From assembly GCA_017615955.1 (NCBI GenBank), contig JAFZZD010000430.1:1-6621 (forward strand): a stretch of 6,621 bases of DNA, given 5' to 3'. The notes under the pieces were generated by a model. It ran no database searches. It worked only from the letters and a program-made list of their open reading frames with translations, and was not told the DNA's origin. This document shows, piece after piece, positions 5,475 to 6,621 of the stretch (the stretch's first letter is position 1; each line of letters starts with the position of its first letter). Source of the stretch: Victivallales bacterium (GTDB taxonomy: Bacteria > Verrucomicrobiota > Lentisphaeria > Oligosphaerales > Oligosphaeraceae). Position numbers and translations under genes: made by a program.

Positions 5475-6621
5475 ATGAGAGATTGCATACCAGAGGAAGA
5501 AGACAAGTTCTTTGGCTTGTTCAAGGAATACTTTGACACCGAGAAATACGTCAAGAAGCAGCACGACCCAGCCACATATACGCTGGCTCGCATGTATCCA
5601 GTGGCGGCTGCGGCTGGAAACCCAGAGCGCAAGCTGAAGGTCATTCACATCGCCGGCACCAAGGGCAAGGGCACTACGACACAGTTCACAGACGCATTGC
5701 TGCGCAGCTGCGGCATAAGGACGGGACTCTTCGCCAGCCCGCACGTCAGCACATACAGGGAGCGCTTCCAGGTCAATGGCGGTTTCCTGAGCTATGAGCG
5801 CATGAGCCGCGCAGGGCAGGAAATGGTGGATATCCTGCACAAGGCCAACTTGCACCCCAGCCTGTTTGAGCTGTTCACGGTAATGGCGCTGAAACTATTT
5901 GTAGAGGAGGGCGTGGAAGTCGCGGTGCTGGAGACTGGCATCGGCGGGCGTCTGGATGCAACAAACTACATCAGCAATCCCATCATGACACTGATTACGC
6001 CAGTCAGCTTTGACCACATGATGCTGCTGGGAAACACAATCGAGGAGATTGCTGCGCAGAAAGCGGGAATAATGCAGCCAGGCGTGCCCGTGGTAATGCT
6101 GAAGCAACCGTACCTTGAAGCGGAAAATGTGATTCGCGCTCATGCAAAGGAACTTGGCTGCCCTCTGTTGCAGCCAGTGCCATTGGAGGAGGCAAAGCCA
6201 TTCCTGCCAGGCAACCTGCCCGATTTCCTCCAGGACAACTTCTGCGGCGCATTGGCTGGCATCAAGGCGCTAGGTCTGGCCCCCAAGCCCGAACTGTTCA
6301 AGATGCCACAGTTGCGGGCGCGTTTTGAAAAGATATGCGATAATCCGCTGGTGCTGCTGGACGGCGCACACAATGGCGATTCCATGGAGAAGCTGGTTGC
6401 CGCACTGCTGAAACTTTACCCTGGCGTCAAGTGGAACGTAGTGCTTGGCTGCGTGGAAGGCAAGGACATTCATGCAATGGCAAAGGCTCTTTCCAAACTG
6501 AAAGATGCCAGCTTCATTCTCACCAATCCACGCACATTCAAGGGCAGTGCACTCCCGCAGTTGCAGGAGGTAATGAAAGACCTGCCAGTGCAGGGCGTGA
6601 TTCCAAAAATCACCAGCAGGG
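5475..6621 (+). CDS. folC: Folylpolyglutamate synthase / dihydrofolate synthase FolC, 3'-partial
   Basis: FolC adds glutamates to folates in an ATP-dependent reaction in the cytoplasm, retaining and activating them as cofactors; many bacterial forms also make dihydrofolate from dihydropteroate. The frame gives 382 codons with no stop before the window ends, so the C-terminus is missing. Landmarks of the Mur-ligase-like fold: P-loop HIAGTKGKGT at 58-67 (commonly AGTNGKGS), GLFASPHVSTYRERFQVNG at 84-102, ELFTVMALKLF at 132-142, VLETGIGGRLDATN at 151-164, ITPVSFDHMMLLGNT at 174-188 with AAQKAGIMQPG at 193-203, and the C-domain entry VLLDGAHNGDSMEKL at 293-307. The linker between domains (about 230-265) is short, and I do not see the usual G-HQ/HN-N motif there; it reads LPGNLPDFLQDNFCGALAGI. 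The start is two bases after tsaB with only AAGAG thirteen bases upstream, suggesting re-initiation from tsaB. Whether it has dihydrofolate synthase activity cannot be told. Confidence 0.95.
   Translation, partial: MRDCIPEEEDKFFGLFKEYFDTEKYVKKQHDPATYTLARMYPVAAAAGNPERKLKVIHIAGTKGKGTTTQFTDALLRSCGIRTGLFASPHVSTYRERFQVNGGFLSYERMSRAGQEMVDILHKANLHPSLFELFTVMALKLFVEEGVEVAVLETGIGGRLDATNYISNPIMTLITPVSFDHMMLLGNTIEEIAAQKAGIMQPGVPVVMLKQPYLEAENVIRAHAKELGCPLLQPVPLEEAKPFLPGNLPDFLQDNFCGALAGIKALGLAPKPELFKMPQLRARFEKICDNPLVLLDGAHNGDSMEKLVAALLKLYPGVKWNVVLGCVEGKDIHAMAKALSKLKDASFILTNPRTFKGSALPQLQEVMKDLPVQGVIPKITSR

Overview
The window reads as a compact, moderately GC-rich bacterial chromosome segment with five protein genes, all on the + strand, and one structured intergenic region. 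Layout: metX (1-1299, 5' end outside the window), metW (1296-2015, overlapping metX by four bases), a gene for a large exported tetratricopeptide-repeat (TPR) protein (2038-4671), a 210-base intergenic region with three hairpins including a duplicated 38-base element (4672-4881), tsaB (4882-5472), and folC (5475 to the right edge, 3' end outside). The folC frame has no stop and runs off the window. I see no tRNA, rRNA, CRISPR array, transposase or insertion sequence.

Organism: the sequence does not name it. The metX-metW pair occurs in Proteobacteria, Leptospira and the Planctomycetes-Verrucomicrobia-Lentisphaerae group. The FolC P-loop variant AGTKGKGT, the acetyltransferase-type MetX and the very long secreted TPR protein lean, in my judgement, towards the last group (perhaps a Lentisphaerota member). 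This is a weak, memory-based inference.

How the genes work together: MetX activates homoserine by O-acylation, the first committed step of methionine synthesis, and MetW is its usual methyltransferase-fold partner. The two overlap at ATGA with a strong Shine-Dalgarno sequence inside metX, so they are almost certainly translationally coupled. The TPR gene follows after 22 bases and could be co-transcribed, but it has no evident role in methionine synthesis. After the structured gap, tsaB (a tRNA threonylcarbamoyladenosine factor) and folC (folate polyglutamylation) form a second tight pair separated by 2 bases. The proteins are housekeeping apart from the unassigned TPR protein. The most notable DNA is the intergenic region: a 57-base imperfect hairpin just after the TPR stop, then two copies of a 38-base hairpin element whose only stem difference is a compensated base pair. 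I found no convincing evidence for a new multi-gene system.
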